From Mesorhizobium_K quangtriensis (lineage in GTDB: Bacteria > Pseudomonadota > Alphaproteobacteria > Rhizobiales > Rhizobiaceae): DNA of 64,000 nucleotides. Numbering within the stretch: the stretch's first letter is position 1; every line of letters starts with the position of its first letter. Shown in pieces: positions 52,964 through 61,409 of this stretch. The position numbers were made by a program, and so were the translations under genes. The DNA is taken from the NCBI RefSeq assembly GCF_040081925.1, contig NZ_JBEBMF010000001.1:434001-498000 (forward strand), in the 5' to 3' direction. The notes under the pieces were generated by a model. That model was given only the letters and a program-made list of their open reading frames with translations, was not told where the DNA came from and searched no databases.

Positions 52964-53983
52964 ATGACCGTCACGACCGAAGCCGCTCGACGTCCTTTCA
53001 ATTTGAAGCGTTTCCTCGCTGAGCAGATGCGTAACATCGCGCCGGTGTTTACGCTCATCGTGCTGGTGATCTTCTTCGCCTCGCAGGCACCGAGTTTCCG
53101 GACCTTCGACAACTTCATGAACATCCTGTCGCAGGCGTCCATTACAGGCATAATCGCTGTCGGCCTGACCTTCGTGATCCTGACTGCGGAAATTGACTTG
53201 TCTGTCGCGGCGATCGCCAACGCTATCGGCATCATGGTGGCTTTCTTCACCCTCCAGCCGGACTACGTGAACATTGCGAATCTTCCCATGCATGGCGTCA
53301 TGGCAATCATCCTGACCCTGGCGAGTTGCTTTGCGTTAGGCAGCATCACGGCATTCGGGGTCACGATCGTCGGGATACCGTCGTTCATCATGACATTGGC
53401 GATGATGCAGATCGCCAATGGCGTGTCAGCGATGCTGATACGCGGCCAGATTGCCTACAATTTCCCGGATCCGGTGACGCTGCTCGGCGCGGGCACGATT
53501 TTCGGCGTGAAGTGGTCGATCGTCATCTGCATACTCTTCCTGCTCGTCGCCCACCTTGTGCTAACCTACACCCGCTTCGGCCGCTACGTTTACATGGTTG
53601 GCGGCAACCGCGAGGCTGCTGAATATTCGGGCGTCAACGTCAAGATGATCATTGCCTCGGTGATGATCATATGCGCCATGTGCTCGGGCGTCGCGGGCAT
53701 GCTCGGCGTCGCCTATTTCGGTTCTGCGCAGCAGAACCAGTTCGACACCTTCCTGCTCGACGCGATTGCCGCGGTGGTGGTCGGTGGCACCAGCCTCTTC
53801 GGCGGGCGCGGCGGTATCGGCAATACGATCATCGGTCTGCTCGTGCTCGGAGTCCTGAACAACGGTCTGGATCACATTCAGATAGACAGCTTCCTGAAAA
53901 TCCTCATCCGTGGCCTCATCCTCCTCGCGGCGCTCGTCATAAACGTCTACGCGCAGAAACTGCGGGAGAGTGCGCGCGAATAA
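52964..53983 (+). CDS. Sugar ABC transporter permease (RbsC/AraH type)
   Basis: 339 residues with about eight to ten membrane helices and family motifs ILSQASITGIIAVGLTFVILTAEIDLS (split in comparisons), GNREAAEYSGVNV, and GGTSLFGGRGGIGNTIIGLL. These are hallmarks of the ribose/arabinose-type permease. Third gene of the uptake operon; the LacI gene follows in the same direction after 64 bases. Confidence 0.93.
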   Translation: MTVTTEAARRPFNLKRFLAEQMRNIAPVFTLIVLVIFFASQAPSFRTFDNFMNILSQASITGIIAVGLTFVILTAEIDLSVAAIANAIGIMVAFFTLQPDYVNIANLPMHGVMAIILTLASCFALGSITAFGVTIVGIPSFIMTLAMMQIANGVSAMLIRGQIAYNFPDPVTLLGAGTIFGVKWSIVICILFLLVAHLVLTYTRFGRYVYMVGGNREAAEYSGVNVKMIIASVMIICAMCSGVAGMLGVAYFGSAQQNQFDTFLLDAIAAVVVGGTSLFGGRGGIGNTIIGLLVLGVLNNGLDHIQIDSFLKILIRGLILLAALVINVYAQKLRESARE

Positions 53984-54047
53984 GGTCTCTGGCTGTATAG
54001 CGTGGTCGAAGTCGCCATGCATTTGCTCGCAATGCGAGGAATTGGAA

Positions 54048-55049
54048 ATGCGGAAGGGGCCTCCCACACTTAGCGACGTCGCCCGGCTCGCCGGCGTAAG
54101 CGAGATCACTGTCTCGCGTGTAGTTCGCAATAAGGGCTCGATTTCACCGAAGACACGGGATGTGGTCGCAGCTGCGATCGAAAAGCTCGGATATCTGCCG
54201 AACCGCGCGGCCGGTGCATTGGCCTCCGCCAACTCTGCGCTGATCGCGGTTCTGCTTCCGTCGCTTTCGAACGTGGTGTTTCCGGAGGTTCTGCGCGGGA
54301 TCAACGAGGGGCTTAAGGATACGCGCTATCAGCCTCTAATTGGCGTCACGGAATACAATCCAATCCTCGAAGAGCAGCTCCTATTCTCGCTGCTGGCGTG
54401 GAAACCACGTGCCGTGATCACTACGGGTTTTGAGCATACGTCGAACGCGCTGCGCATGCTTGCAACCTCCACGGTTCGCGTTGCGGAACTCATGGATATC
54501 GACTCGCAGCCGATCGACGTCGCGGTCGGCCTCTCCCATCGCAGAGCCGGCTACGCGACCGGCCGCCATCTGATCCAGCGCGGATACCAGCGCTTCGGCT
54601 ATGTCGGACATAACTGGCACAAGGACGTACGAGCGAAGCTGCGTCTCGACGGACTTCAGGCGGCGCTGCAGGACGCGGGAAAGACCGTCTCGGATATGGA
54701 ATTTAGCGACGGGCCCAGTTCCACCGAGACCGGCAAAGCGATGCTGGAGACGCTGCTGAAGCGGAAACGACAGTTGGACGTCGTTGTGTTCTCCAACGAC
54801 GACATGGCCGTTGGCGGCTTCTTCCACTGCATGTCGTCATCCATCGCCGTCAAACGCGATCTCGCGCTCTTCGGGTTCAACGGGCTCGAGATCGGCCAGT
54901 CGCTTCCGATGCCGCTGTCTACCGTCCGCTCCAACCGCTTCATGATCGGCAAGAGAGCGGTCGAGATATTGCTCGCCAACGACGAGCGGCCGAGTTCGAA
55001 GACGGTCGTGGATACCGGCTTCGAGATCGTTGAAGGCGAAACCGCCTAG
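54048..55049 (+). CDS. LacI family transcriptional regulator
   Basis: 333 residues. An N-terminal HTH (TLSDVARLAGVSEITVSRVVR) and hinge (YLPNRAAGALAS) are followed by a periplasmic-binding-protein-like effector domain. The ATG at 54048 has AGGA upstream. Its position between the transporter and the dehydrogenase genes, plus palindromes centred on CG in both flanking divergent regions, suggests it represses both operons. Effector probably the transported compound or a metabolite. Confidence 0.92.
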   Translation: MRKGPPTLSDVARLAGVSEITVSRVVRNKGSISPKTRDVVAAAIEKLGYLPNRAAGALASANSALIAVLLPSLSNVVFPEVLRGINEGLKDTRYQPLIGVTEYNPILEEQLLFSLLAWKPRAVITTGFEHTSNALRMLATSTVRVAELMDIDSQPIDVAVGLSHRRAGYATGRHLIQRGYQRFGYVGHNWHKDVRAKLRLDGLQAALQDAGKTVSDMEFSDGPSSTETGKAMLETLLKRKRQLDVVVFSNDDMAVGGFFHCMSSSIAVKRDLALFGFNGLEIGQSLPMPLSTVRSNRFMIGKRAVEILLANDERPSSKTVVDTGFEIVEGETA

Positions 55050-55063
55050 AAATTTGTAGCGCT

Positions 55064-55816
55064 CTAGCGTGTGGAGTAGCCGCCGTCTGCCATCAGGATC
55101 TGGCCGGTAACGAACGAAGCAGTCTTTCCGACGAGATAGAGAATGGTATCCGCGATCTCATCAGGCTCGGCCCAACGACCGAGGGGATGTGCCTTCCGGA
55201 TTGCAGCCTCTTCCGCCGCCGGATCTGGAAGTCCTTCCAGATAGCGGCGCAGGAACGGTGTATCGATGGAGCCGGCGCCCACTGCATTGACGCGGACGTT
55301 GTAGCTCGCATAGTCGATCGCCATCGCGCGAACCAGTTGCAGCAACGCACCCTTGGCTGCGCAGTAGGCAGCCTGTCCGGGCAGGCCGCATACGCTTGAG
55401 ATCGATCCGGTGGCAACGATCACGCCGCCGCCGCGAGCCATCATGTTGGGTAGAGCGCGACGTGCGGTTAGGAACAGCGATTTCGCGTTCACGTCGATGA
55501 CTCGGTCCCACTCTTCGTCCGACGTCTCGTGGACGGGCTTTGGAACGATGTAGCCTGCATTGCTGATCAATATGTCGACCGGTCCGAACGCCGACTCTGC
55601 GCGCGCAAAAATCTTCTCGACATCGTCCTTCACCGTCACGTCGCCGGCTACTGAAACCACTTCGCCGTCCCAGCTTTCCAGCTCCTTCACATTAGGCGTT
55701 ATGTCGGTGGCGCAGACCCGAGCCCCCGCCGCCAAAAGCTTTCGTACGGCGGAGCGGCCAACGCCGCCCGCGGCTCCCGAAATTACGACGGTTTTTCCCT
55801 TCAGCCCGATATCCAA
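55064..55816 (-). CDS. SDR family oxidoreductase
   Basis: 250 residues. Nucleotide loop SGAAGGVGRSAVR, DILISNAGYIV, and catalytic YCAAKGA. C-terminal VTGQILMADGGYS is typical. The TTG at 55816 has GGGAGG at 8-base spacing and is preferred over a GTG ten codons earlier. It lies downstream of the threonate-dehydrogenase-like gene on the same strand, in the LacI-controlled region. Confidence 0.9.
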   Translation of the reverse strand: MDIGLKGKTVVISGAAGGVGRSAVRKLLAAGARVCATDITPNVKELESWDGEVVSVAGDVTVKDDVEKIFARAESAFGPVDILISNAGYIVPKPVHETSDEEWDRVIDVNAKSLFLTARRALPNMMARGGGVIVATGSISSVCGLPGQAAYCAAKGALLQLVRAMAIDYASYNVRVNAVGAGSIDTPFLRRYLEGLPDPAAEEAAIRKAHPLGRWAEPDEIADTILYLVGKTASFVTGQILMADGGYSTR

Positions 55817-55862
55817 CTGTTCAACCTCCCTCGAACTTTGAACCACAAAATCAGCGCTTTGA

Positions 55863-56759
55863 TCAGGCCTTCGCCCCAGGCAGCGCTACGCCTGCCAGGC
55901 CGGCATAAACTTTCGCCACTGCGGAATCGTCTTCTCCGCCAAGTCCGGTACCGGAAGCGGCGAGATACATCTGGAGCGCCGCCGCCGCGATCGGCGATGG
56001 AAAACGCAGCGCGCGCGACATGTCGTTGATGATGCCGAGATCCTTGACGAAGATCTCGACGGAACTGAGCGGGCTGTAGTCGCCGTCGATGACATGCGGC
56101 ATGCGGTTTTCGAACATCCACGAATTGCCCGCCGAGCTCGTTATCACGTCGTAGACGGCTTGCAGATCCAGGCCGAGCCGCGCTGCAAGGACCATCGCCT
56201 CGCTCGCTGCCGCAATGTGGACGCCTGCTAGAAGCTGGTTCACCATCTTCATCGCCGCCGCCCTGCCGGCTGCGTCGCCCAGGCGAAACACCTTGGCGGC
56301 GATCGCTTCGAGTACGGGAGCCGCGGCGTCGAATGCCTCTGGAGTTCCCGATGCCATGATGGTCAGCTCTCCGGCCGCAGCCCGTGCGGCACCGCCGGAG
56401 ATCGGAGCGTCCAGATAGAGCAGGCCAGCTGCCTCAACTTTCGCGGCGAGCGCTTCCGCGCGCGCAGGCGCCATGGTTGCGCAGGAGATGAAAAGTCCTC
56501 CCCGCGCCATCGACGAGGCTACAAAGCCCGACCCGAAAAGAAGGTCTTCCGTCTGATCCGCATTCACGACGACGGATATCACTACGCTCTGCCCTTCGAC
56601 GGCGGAGGCGACGTTTGGACATGAAATGCCGCCGCAAGCCTGGAAGTCTGCAAGAGCCTTTGCGTTGAGGTCGAATCCGCGGATCGTCCAGCCGGCGTTC
56701 AAGAGCGTCTTCGCAATGCCCCTTCCCATCGAACCCAAACCGATCACGGATGCAAACAT
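55863..56759 (-). CDS. 3-hydroxyisobutyrate dehydrogenase family oxidoreductase (LtnD-like)
   Basis: 298 residues. The N-terminal Rossmann motif GLGSMGRGIAKTLLNAG and the substrate-binding DAPISGGAARA, plus the catalytic Lys in MKMVNQLLAG, place it in the beta-hydroxyacid dehydrogenase family, the subgroup of L-threonate and D-erythronate dehydrogenases. A tetronate substrate fits the DhaK-type kinase context. It starts the minus-strand pair with the SDR and diverges from the epimerase gene across a palindrome-bearing region. Confidence 0.9.
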   Translation of the reverse strand: MFASVIGLGSMGRGIAKTLLNAGWTIRGFDLNAKALADFQACGGISCPNVASAVEGQSVVISVVVNADQTEDLLFGSGFVASSMARGGLFISCATMAPARAEALAAKVEAAGLLYLDAPISGGAARAAAGELTIMASGTPEAFDAAAPVLEAIAAKVFRLGDAAGRAAAMKMVNQLLAGVHIAAASEAMVLAARLGLDLQAVYDVITSSAGNSWMFENRMPHVIDGDYSPLSSVEIFVKDLGIINDMSRALRFPSPIAAAALQMYLAASGTGLGGEDDSAVAKVYAGLAGVALPGAKA

Positions 56760-56790
56760 TGTGTGAAACTTCCGCTGTTCGAGTTTAAAT

Positions 56791-56859
56791 TGTTAGCGCT
56801 GTCATTTCGTATATTGCATTAAAAGCTGGCCTACAACATATATATGGCAGCGCTGCCAT
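56791..56859. promoter_or_regulatory. LacI-type operator pair in the second divergent region
   Basis: ATGGCAGCGCTGCCAT (56844-56859) is a perfect 16-base palindrome, and TGTTAGCGCTGTCA (56791-56804) is a related copy. Both share the AGCGCT core with the sites at 50057 and 50112. They lie between the LtnD-like gene (minus) and the epimerase gene (plus). Confidence 0.7.
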
Positions 56860-56934
56860 TGGCGGCTCATACGCGGATTGTCCGGAGGACGCCCGCGTCT
56901 GTTTTCAAGGGATAACGACGGACTGGAGGATGGA

Positions 56935-57825
56935 ATGACGAAGCGCATCGTGTTCACAGGCGGCTCCGGGAAGGCCGGAAAGCATGTGGTTCCTTGGCTC
57001 AAGGAAAACGGTGACTACGATATCCTCAACGTCGATCTGAAGCCGCTGGATTGCCCCGGCGTGAACACGTTGATCACCGATGTCACGGACTCCGGACAGG
57101 TGTTCAACGCGCTCTCGATGCATTTTGGTTTCGAGGGCTACGACAGGGGACAAACACCCATCGCTCCGCACGCGGTCGTGCATTTCGCCGCCGTTCCGCG
57201 TGTCCTCATCAACCCGGACAACGTTACTTTTTCGGCGAACGTGATCAGCACCTATAACGTGCTGGAGGCCGCCATGAAGCTCGGGGTGCGCAAGGTAATC
57301 ATTGCGTCGAGCGAAACCACATACGGCGTGTGCTTCGCTGAAGGCGATCGCGACTTCAAGCAGTTCCCGCTGGAAGAGGACTACGAGATCAACCCGATGG
57401 ACAGCTACGGCCTGTCCAAACAGCTCAACGAGCACACGGGACGCGCATTCGCGGATCGCTATGGCGCCGATATCTATGCGCTGCGGATCGGCAATGTCAT
57501 CGAACCGCACGAGTACGGACCCTTCAAGGGTTATGCCGAAAACCCACCGGTGCGCAAACGCAACGCGTGGAGCTATATCGACGCCCGCGATCTCGGGCAG
57601 ATCGTTCATCTCTGCCTTGAGAAGGACGGGCTCGGCTTCCAGGTCTTCAACGCGACGAATGATACGATAACCGCAAACGAACCGACCGCCGATTTCTTGA
57701 AGAAATGGGCGCCCAACACTCCGGTGACACGCGAACTCAACGGCTACGAGGCGCCTCTGTCTAACCGCAAGATCCGCGAAGTCCTGGGGTTCAAGGAACA
57801 GCATGACTGGCGCAAGTACGCCTGA
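56935..57825 (+). CDS. NAD-dependent epimerase/dehydratase family protein
   Basis: 296 residues, extended SDR. Nucleotide motif FTGGSGKAGKHV, IASSETTYGVCF, catalytic YGLSK and RIGNVIEPHEYG. The ATG has GGAGG about 6 bases upstream. Last gene of the carbohydrate region, in a separate transcript on the plus strand and under the same operator pair as the LtnD-like operon. Likely acts on a sugar or sugar acid. Confidence 0.9.
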   Translation: MTKRIVFTGGSGKAGKHVVPWLKENGDYDILNVDLKPLDCPGVNTLITDVTDSGQVFNALSMHFGFEGYDRGQTPIAPHAVVHFAAVPRVLINPDNVTFSANVISTYNVLEAAMKLGVRKVIIASSETTYGVCFAEGDRDFKQFPLEEDYEINPMDSYGLSKQLNEHTGRAFADRYGADIYALRIGNVIEPHEYGPFKGYAENPPVRKRNAWSYIDARDLGQIVHLCLEKDGLGFQVFNATNDTITANEPTADFLKKWAPNTPVTRELNGYEAPLSNRKIREVLGFKEQHDWRKYA

Positions 57826-58085
57826 TTGCTTGAGCGGAATGTGAAGTAATCTCTAAACGAAAGGCGTGTCGATTATCGCGTGTCGCGCGGCCGACTCCAG
57901 CAAGAAGGCTCTAGCCTTTCGATGACCTATGACTTTCTTAATGATCCAATGCAGCAAGTATCTGAGTGATGCAGACTTGTCGCTCTTTTACCAATCTCGT
58001 GCCGAGCTGGCAGCGCATTGAGTTCATCGGCACGAAGCCGCCAGTTACGGGATCTTAGCGAAATCTCTTGGAATACCGCTTGAAG

Positions 58086-58802
58086 TCAGAAATTTCCGTC
58101 TACCTTCGCGGCCGGATGCCACAATGCCGAACGGCAGTGAGAGCACCTAGGCGCTTCTCCAACATTCGTTTCCAGAACGGTAGCGCAATTCGAACAAGCG
58201 ATTGCGCCATCGAATGTCTCGCCCGCAAGGATTTTGGTAGGCGGCTGAACATCCCACGGGGGCTCAATTGAAAGGCCGCGTGTAGCGGCAGCGCCTTTGC
58301 CCTTGAAGACGGAAATCATCCCATTGGTTTCCAGATAAGCCGAACGAACCTGGCTCAGGTTTGTCACCTCTTTGAGCCTCAATTGTTCAAACAGTTCATC
58401 GTGGCCCAGATTTGCCTTTCTTAAGGCGTCGACATCAATGACCCCCTCGCCGACGATCTCAACGCTTACCCCTTCAATAGCGTCCTCTAACTTGGGATGA
58501 CGAACCACGAGGTAGCTCAGAACTTTATCGAGCAGGATGACGATCGTTATCACGATCATGCAGTGGAGCAGGGGAACATCCGGGTAGAACATCGCGTCGC
58601 CGACGGCCGATCCGAGGGCAATGACAAGTAGAAATTCGACCAGGGAAAGCTGTGCAATGGATCGACTGCCGACCCAGCGGATCAACACAAGGGTGTAGAC
58701 GTAAATGATGACCGTCCGAACCGCGATCTCCAGCATGAACAGCGGAGGTTCGTCTCCGACGAGCATACGTCCAAGGTCGAATGCAGCAATCGGTTCGTTC
58801 AT
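58086..58802 (-). CDS. DUF421 (YetF-like) membrane protein with C-terminal zinc-ribbon-like motif
   Basis: 238 residues. Three N-terminal membrane helices (about residues 22-42, 50-70 and 80-98) precede the DUF421 soluble domain (VEIVGEGVIDVDALRKANLGHDELFEQLR, LSQVRSAYLETNG). After it comes a C-terminal extension with CSNC ... CSHC spaced like a zinc ribbon (about residues 202-222). That extension is not typical of the family I know. Function unknown. Confidence 0.85.
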   Translation of the reverse strand: MNEPIAAFDLGRMLVGDEPPLFMLEIAVRTVIIYVYTLVLIRWVGSRSIAQLSLVEFLLVIALGSAVGDAMFYPDVPLLHCMIVITIVILLDKVLSYLVVRHPKLEDAIEGVSVEIVGEGVIDVDALRKANLGHDELFEQLRLKEVTNLSQVRSAYLETNGMISVFKGKGAAATRGLSIEPPWDVQPPTKILAGETFDGAIACSNCATVLETNVGEAPRCSHCRSALWHPAAKVDGNF

Positions 58803-58869
58803 GCGAAGGTGCTATCTTCTGAGCTACAACCCAAAACAATTATGCGGGAGTTTGGTTGCAGCCCGACCC

Positions 58870-58983
58870 TCAGCTTCGGGTCGCCTCTTTCTCGGGCACG
58901 CCGCGTTTCTCGTAGCCTTCAGCGATGTGATCGGCCTTGCGTTCCTGCTTGTCGGTGTATTTCGATTTGTCCCCGCGTGGCAT
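58870..58983 (-). pseudogene. Truncated small protein of the MPRGDKSKYTDKQ family
   Basis: A 37-residue frame with AAGGAGG before its ATG, placed ten bases after the preceding SDR stop. Residues MPRGDKSKYTDKQERKADHI match a family of about 60-residue stress-related proteins that I recall ending in an EARAWATVNK-like helix. Here the frame stops early, but a shifted frame just after reads PEAEGRAATK, as if one or two bases were lost or gained. Called a pseudogene or frameshifted gene with moderate confidence. Confidence 0.6.
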
Positions 58984-58993
58984 GGCGGCCTCC

Positions 58994-59977
58994 TTAGTAA
59001 CCGCCGATGATGGGTAGGATTTCGCCGGTAATGTAGCTCGAGCAGTGTGGAGAAGCGAGGAGGACGTAAGCCGGGGCGATCTCTTCAGGCTGAGCCGGCC
59101 GCTTCATTGGGGTCTTGGACCCGAACTGCGCAACGTCCTCTGCTTCCTTCTCCGACGGGTTGAGCGGTGTCCAAACCGGACCCGGCGCCACACAGTTCAC
59201 GCGGATACCGCGCGACAGCAGGTTGGCCGACAGCGCCCGCGTGAAAGCGTGAATGCCGCCCTTGGTCATCGAATAGTCGACCAACTCTTTCGATCCGTCG
59301 ATGCCGGTAATCGAGCCAGTGTTGATGATAGCAGAGCCCGGCTTCATGTGCGGGATAGCAGCTTGGGCCATGTGAAAGTAGCCATAAAGATTCGTCTTCA
59401 CAGTAGTGTCGAAATGCTCAGGCGTTAGGTCCTCGAATTTGGCCGAGTGGATTTGAAAGGCAGCATTGTTGACGAGCACGTCCAATGAGCCCAATTCCTT
59501 GATGGTGCGCTGGACAGCCCTGAGGCAATAGGCGCGTTTCGACACGTCTCCTGCGATGGTGATGCAGCGCCGGCCCTCTGCCTCAACTGCCTTCTTCGTG
59601 GCTTCGGCGTCGGTCTTCTCTGTGAGATATGAGATCGCGACGTCAGCGCCTTCTCGGGCGAACAGAACTGCGACAGCTCGACCTATGCCAGAGTCCCCGC
59701 CCGTGATGAGCGCAACCTTTCCGTCGAGTTTCTTGGAGCCGATGTAGAAGGGAGCATCGTAAAGCGGCGCCGGCTTGATTTGATATTCGTGACCAGGCTT
59801 TGGATGGTGCTGCTTTGGGAACGGAGGTTCGGGATACTTGCGGGCACCCAGTTGGGCAGGTTTCGGCCTTTCCTCGCGGAAAGCCTTGTCCTCCGCATCT
59901 ACGCCCTTTTTAATTCTACGCTGCTTGGTGGCAGCAGACTTTGTCGATCCGGTTTTCTGATCTAGTTTGGTGGGCAT
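58994..59977 (-). CDS. SDR family oxidoreductase (GSP39/YhdG type)
   Basis: 327 residues. A basic N-terminal extension of about 95 residues (rich in Lys/Pro: KPAQLGARKYPEPPFPKQHH) precedes a classical SDR core: TGGDSGIGRAVAV, NNAAFQIHS, catalytic YSMTKGG and a YITGEILPIIGGY end. This type is often linked to general stress genes and to catalase neighbourhoods. GGAGAGG precedes the ATG. It lies directly after the DUF892 gene, likely cotranscribed from the EcfG promoter at 60639. Confidence 0.9.
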   Translation of the reverse strand: MPTKLDQKTGSTKSAATKQRRIKKGVDAEDKAFREERPKPAQLGARKYPEPPFPKQHHPKPGHEYQIKPAPLYDAPFYIGSKKLDGKVALITGGDSGIGRAVAVLFAREGADVAISYLTEKTDAEATKKAVEAEGRRCITIAGDVSKRAYCLRAVQRTIKELGSLDVLVNNAAFQIHSAKFEDLTPEHFDTTVKTNLYGYFHMAQAAIPHMKPGSAIINTGSITGIDGSKELVDYSMTKGGIHAFTRALSANLLSRGIRVNCVAPGPVWTPLNPSEKEAEDVAQFGSKTPMKRPAQPEEIAPAYVLLASPHCSSYITGEILPIIGGY

Positions 59978-60034
59978 CGGCCTCTCCAACAAGGCGCGCC
60001 CGGCGGGGTGACCGACCGGGCGCAATCTGCTTCT

Positions 60035-60541
60035 CTATTCTGCGGCCTGAAGGTTGATGCGACCCTCGCCGAGCTGCGTCAGCTTCTTGTCCGTGGCCTC
60101 TTCTTCCCTGAGGTTTTCGGCGAGGACAGCTGCGCAGTCATCTCTCCCGAGCTGCTTTGCCCAGACCACGAGCGTGCCATAGCGGGTGATTTCGTAGTGC
60201 TCGACGGCCTGTGCCGAAGCGATGAGCGCTGCATCGAGAACCTGTTTGTCCTCGACGTCACCAGCGACTTCGTCCGCTTCCTTGAGGATGCCGTCGATTG
60301 CCGGGCAGTGGACCGCCTTGGCGCTGACACCATGCATCTGAAAAACTTCTTCAAGGCGCTCGATGTGGCCCTTGGTCTCCTGCAAGTGCTTCTCAAACCC
60401 TGCAACGAGTTCGGAATCGGTCGCCTTGTCGATCATCTTCGGTAAGGCTTTCTCGATCTGCTTCTCGGCGTAGTAGATGTCCTGGAGAGTATGGACGAAG
60501 AGGTCGTCCAGGGTTTTGATGTCTTTAGAGAAAAAGCCCAT
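60035..60541 (-). CDS. Ferritin-like DUF892 family protein (YciE)
   Basis: 168 residues, a four-helix-bundle ferritin-like fold. Typical is LDDLFVHTLQDIYYAEKQIEKALPKMIDKA, ETKGHIERLEEVF and AVEHYEITRYGTLVVWAKQLG, with the conserved Glu and His residues that can ligate iron. Often induced by stress. GGAAGGTGA lies before the ATG. First gene of a three-gene EcfG-promoted operon. Confidence 0.92.
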   Translation of the reverse strand: MGFFSKDIKTLDDLFVHTLQDIYYAEKQIEKALPKMIDKATDSELVAGFEKHLQETKGHIERLEEVFQMHGVSAKAVHCPAIDGILKEADEVAGDVEDKQVLDAALIASAQAVEHYEITRYGTLVVWAKQLGRDDCAAVLAENLREEEATDKKLTQLGEGRINLQAAE

Positions 60542-60638
60542 GGCTTCACCTTCCTTTTCTGTTGTTCTGGGAAGGCCGGGGCGATCGTCCCTCAATCGAA
60601 CGAATACCGGCATGCCGGATAGTCTCCGGCTACGGTTC

Positions 60639-60663
60639 AACGTCCTTCTGCTCCCTATGTTCC
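60639..60663 (-). promoter_or_regulatory. EcfG-type promoter of the DUF892-SDR operon
   Basis: Minus strand GGAAC, 16 bases, CGTT: an exact consensus match, about 100 bases upstream of the DUF892 start. Confidence 0.75.
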
Positions 60664-60679
60664 GAAAGCCGTCAAAAAG

Positions 60680-60704
60680 GGAACCAGCATCTAATCGAGG
60701 TGTT
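60680..60704 (+). promoter_or_regulatory. EcfG-like promoter of the DUF3606 gene
   Basis: Plus strand GGAAC, 16 bases, TGTT: one base off consensus, 36 bases before the DUF3606 start. It is back to back with the promoter at 60639. Confidence 0.55.
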
Positions 60705-60739
60705 GTTGCTGATCGCGCAAAAGCTGAGGAGAGACTACG

Positions 60740-60922
60740 ATGGCCGACGACAAAGCCAAGATCAAAGAGGACCGCAAGCTGGTAGCGAGCGAAGAGACAT
60801 ACGAAGTTGCAGACTTCGCCCGTAAATTCGGGGTTTCGCCAAGTGAGGCCCAGACGATTATCAAGCGGTACGGACCTTCACGGAAAAAACTGGAAGCGCA
60901 CATGGCAGCCAGGAGCGCTTAG
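60740..60922 (+). CDS. DUF3606 domain-containing protein
   Basis: 60 residues. The DUF3606 pattern is an N-terminal basic helix followed by YEVADFARKFGVSPSEAQTIIKRYG, similar to a small HTH-like module. Widespread in stress islands of Hyphomicrobiales. GGAG lies just before the ATG. The next gene starts two bases after its stop. Confidence 0.85.
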   Translation: MADDKAKIKEDRKLVASEETYEVADFARKFGVSPSEAQTIIKRYGPSRKKLEAHMAARSA

Positions 60923-60923
60923 C

Positions 60924-61157
60924 ATGCAACGGATCCTGACTTGTGCGTGTGCGTCGGCCCTCACGCTTTTAGCCGCTTGCAGCAATGATGACTCCCGCTC
61001 GATAAGAGAACCCGATCCGACGCCGCAGATCGACACCGACCCTACACCGCAATCAGGCACAGGGGGTGAGTCGCAGTCCACATCACCTGACGCAACAGTA
61101 AACGGCGCGCCGGGATCGGCGCCTATGGAAAACCAGCCGACGCCATCTGATAACTGA
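60924..61157 (+). CDS. Small lipoprotein, low-complexity
   Basis: 77 residues. A lipoprotein signal with lipobox LLAAC (Cys near residue 18) is followed by a Pro/Thr/Ser/Gly-rich tail. No domain. It lies two bases after the DUF3606 gene, so it may be cotranscribed. Envelope-associated, function unknown. Confidence 0.65.
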   Translation: MQRILTCACASALTLLAACSNDDSRSIREPDPTPQIDTDPTPQSGTGGESQSTSPDATVNGAPGSAPMENQPTPSDN

Positions 61158-61409
61158 AGGCTGCGGAAATACCCCTGAAGGATTTGCAGACGCACGCGGC
61201 TCATCAAGCCTGCGGGAACGAAAATCCGGAGAAGCTTGTCACTTATGCGCTTCACCTGATCGACGACTCCGAGCCGGAGCGGGCAGCGAAGCTGAAAAGG
61301 TCTGACCCGCCAAAGAGCGTTGTCACAACCGTGTCAACGCAATCACTTTTCCCAACCTCAAGGCAACCAGACGCTCGCGAGCCAGTTACCGTTAAAGGAG
61401 GTATCTGCG

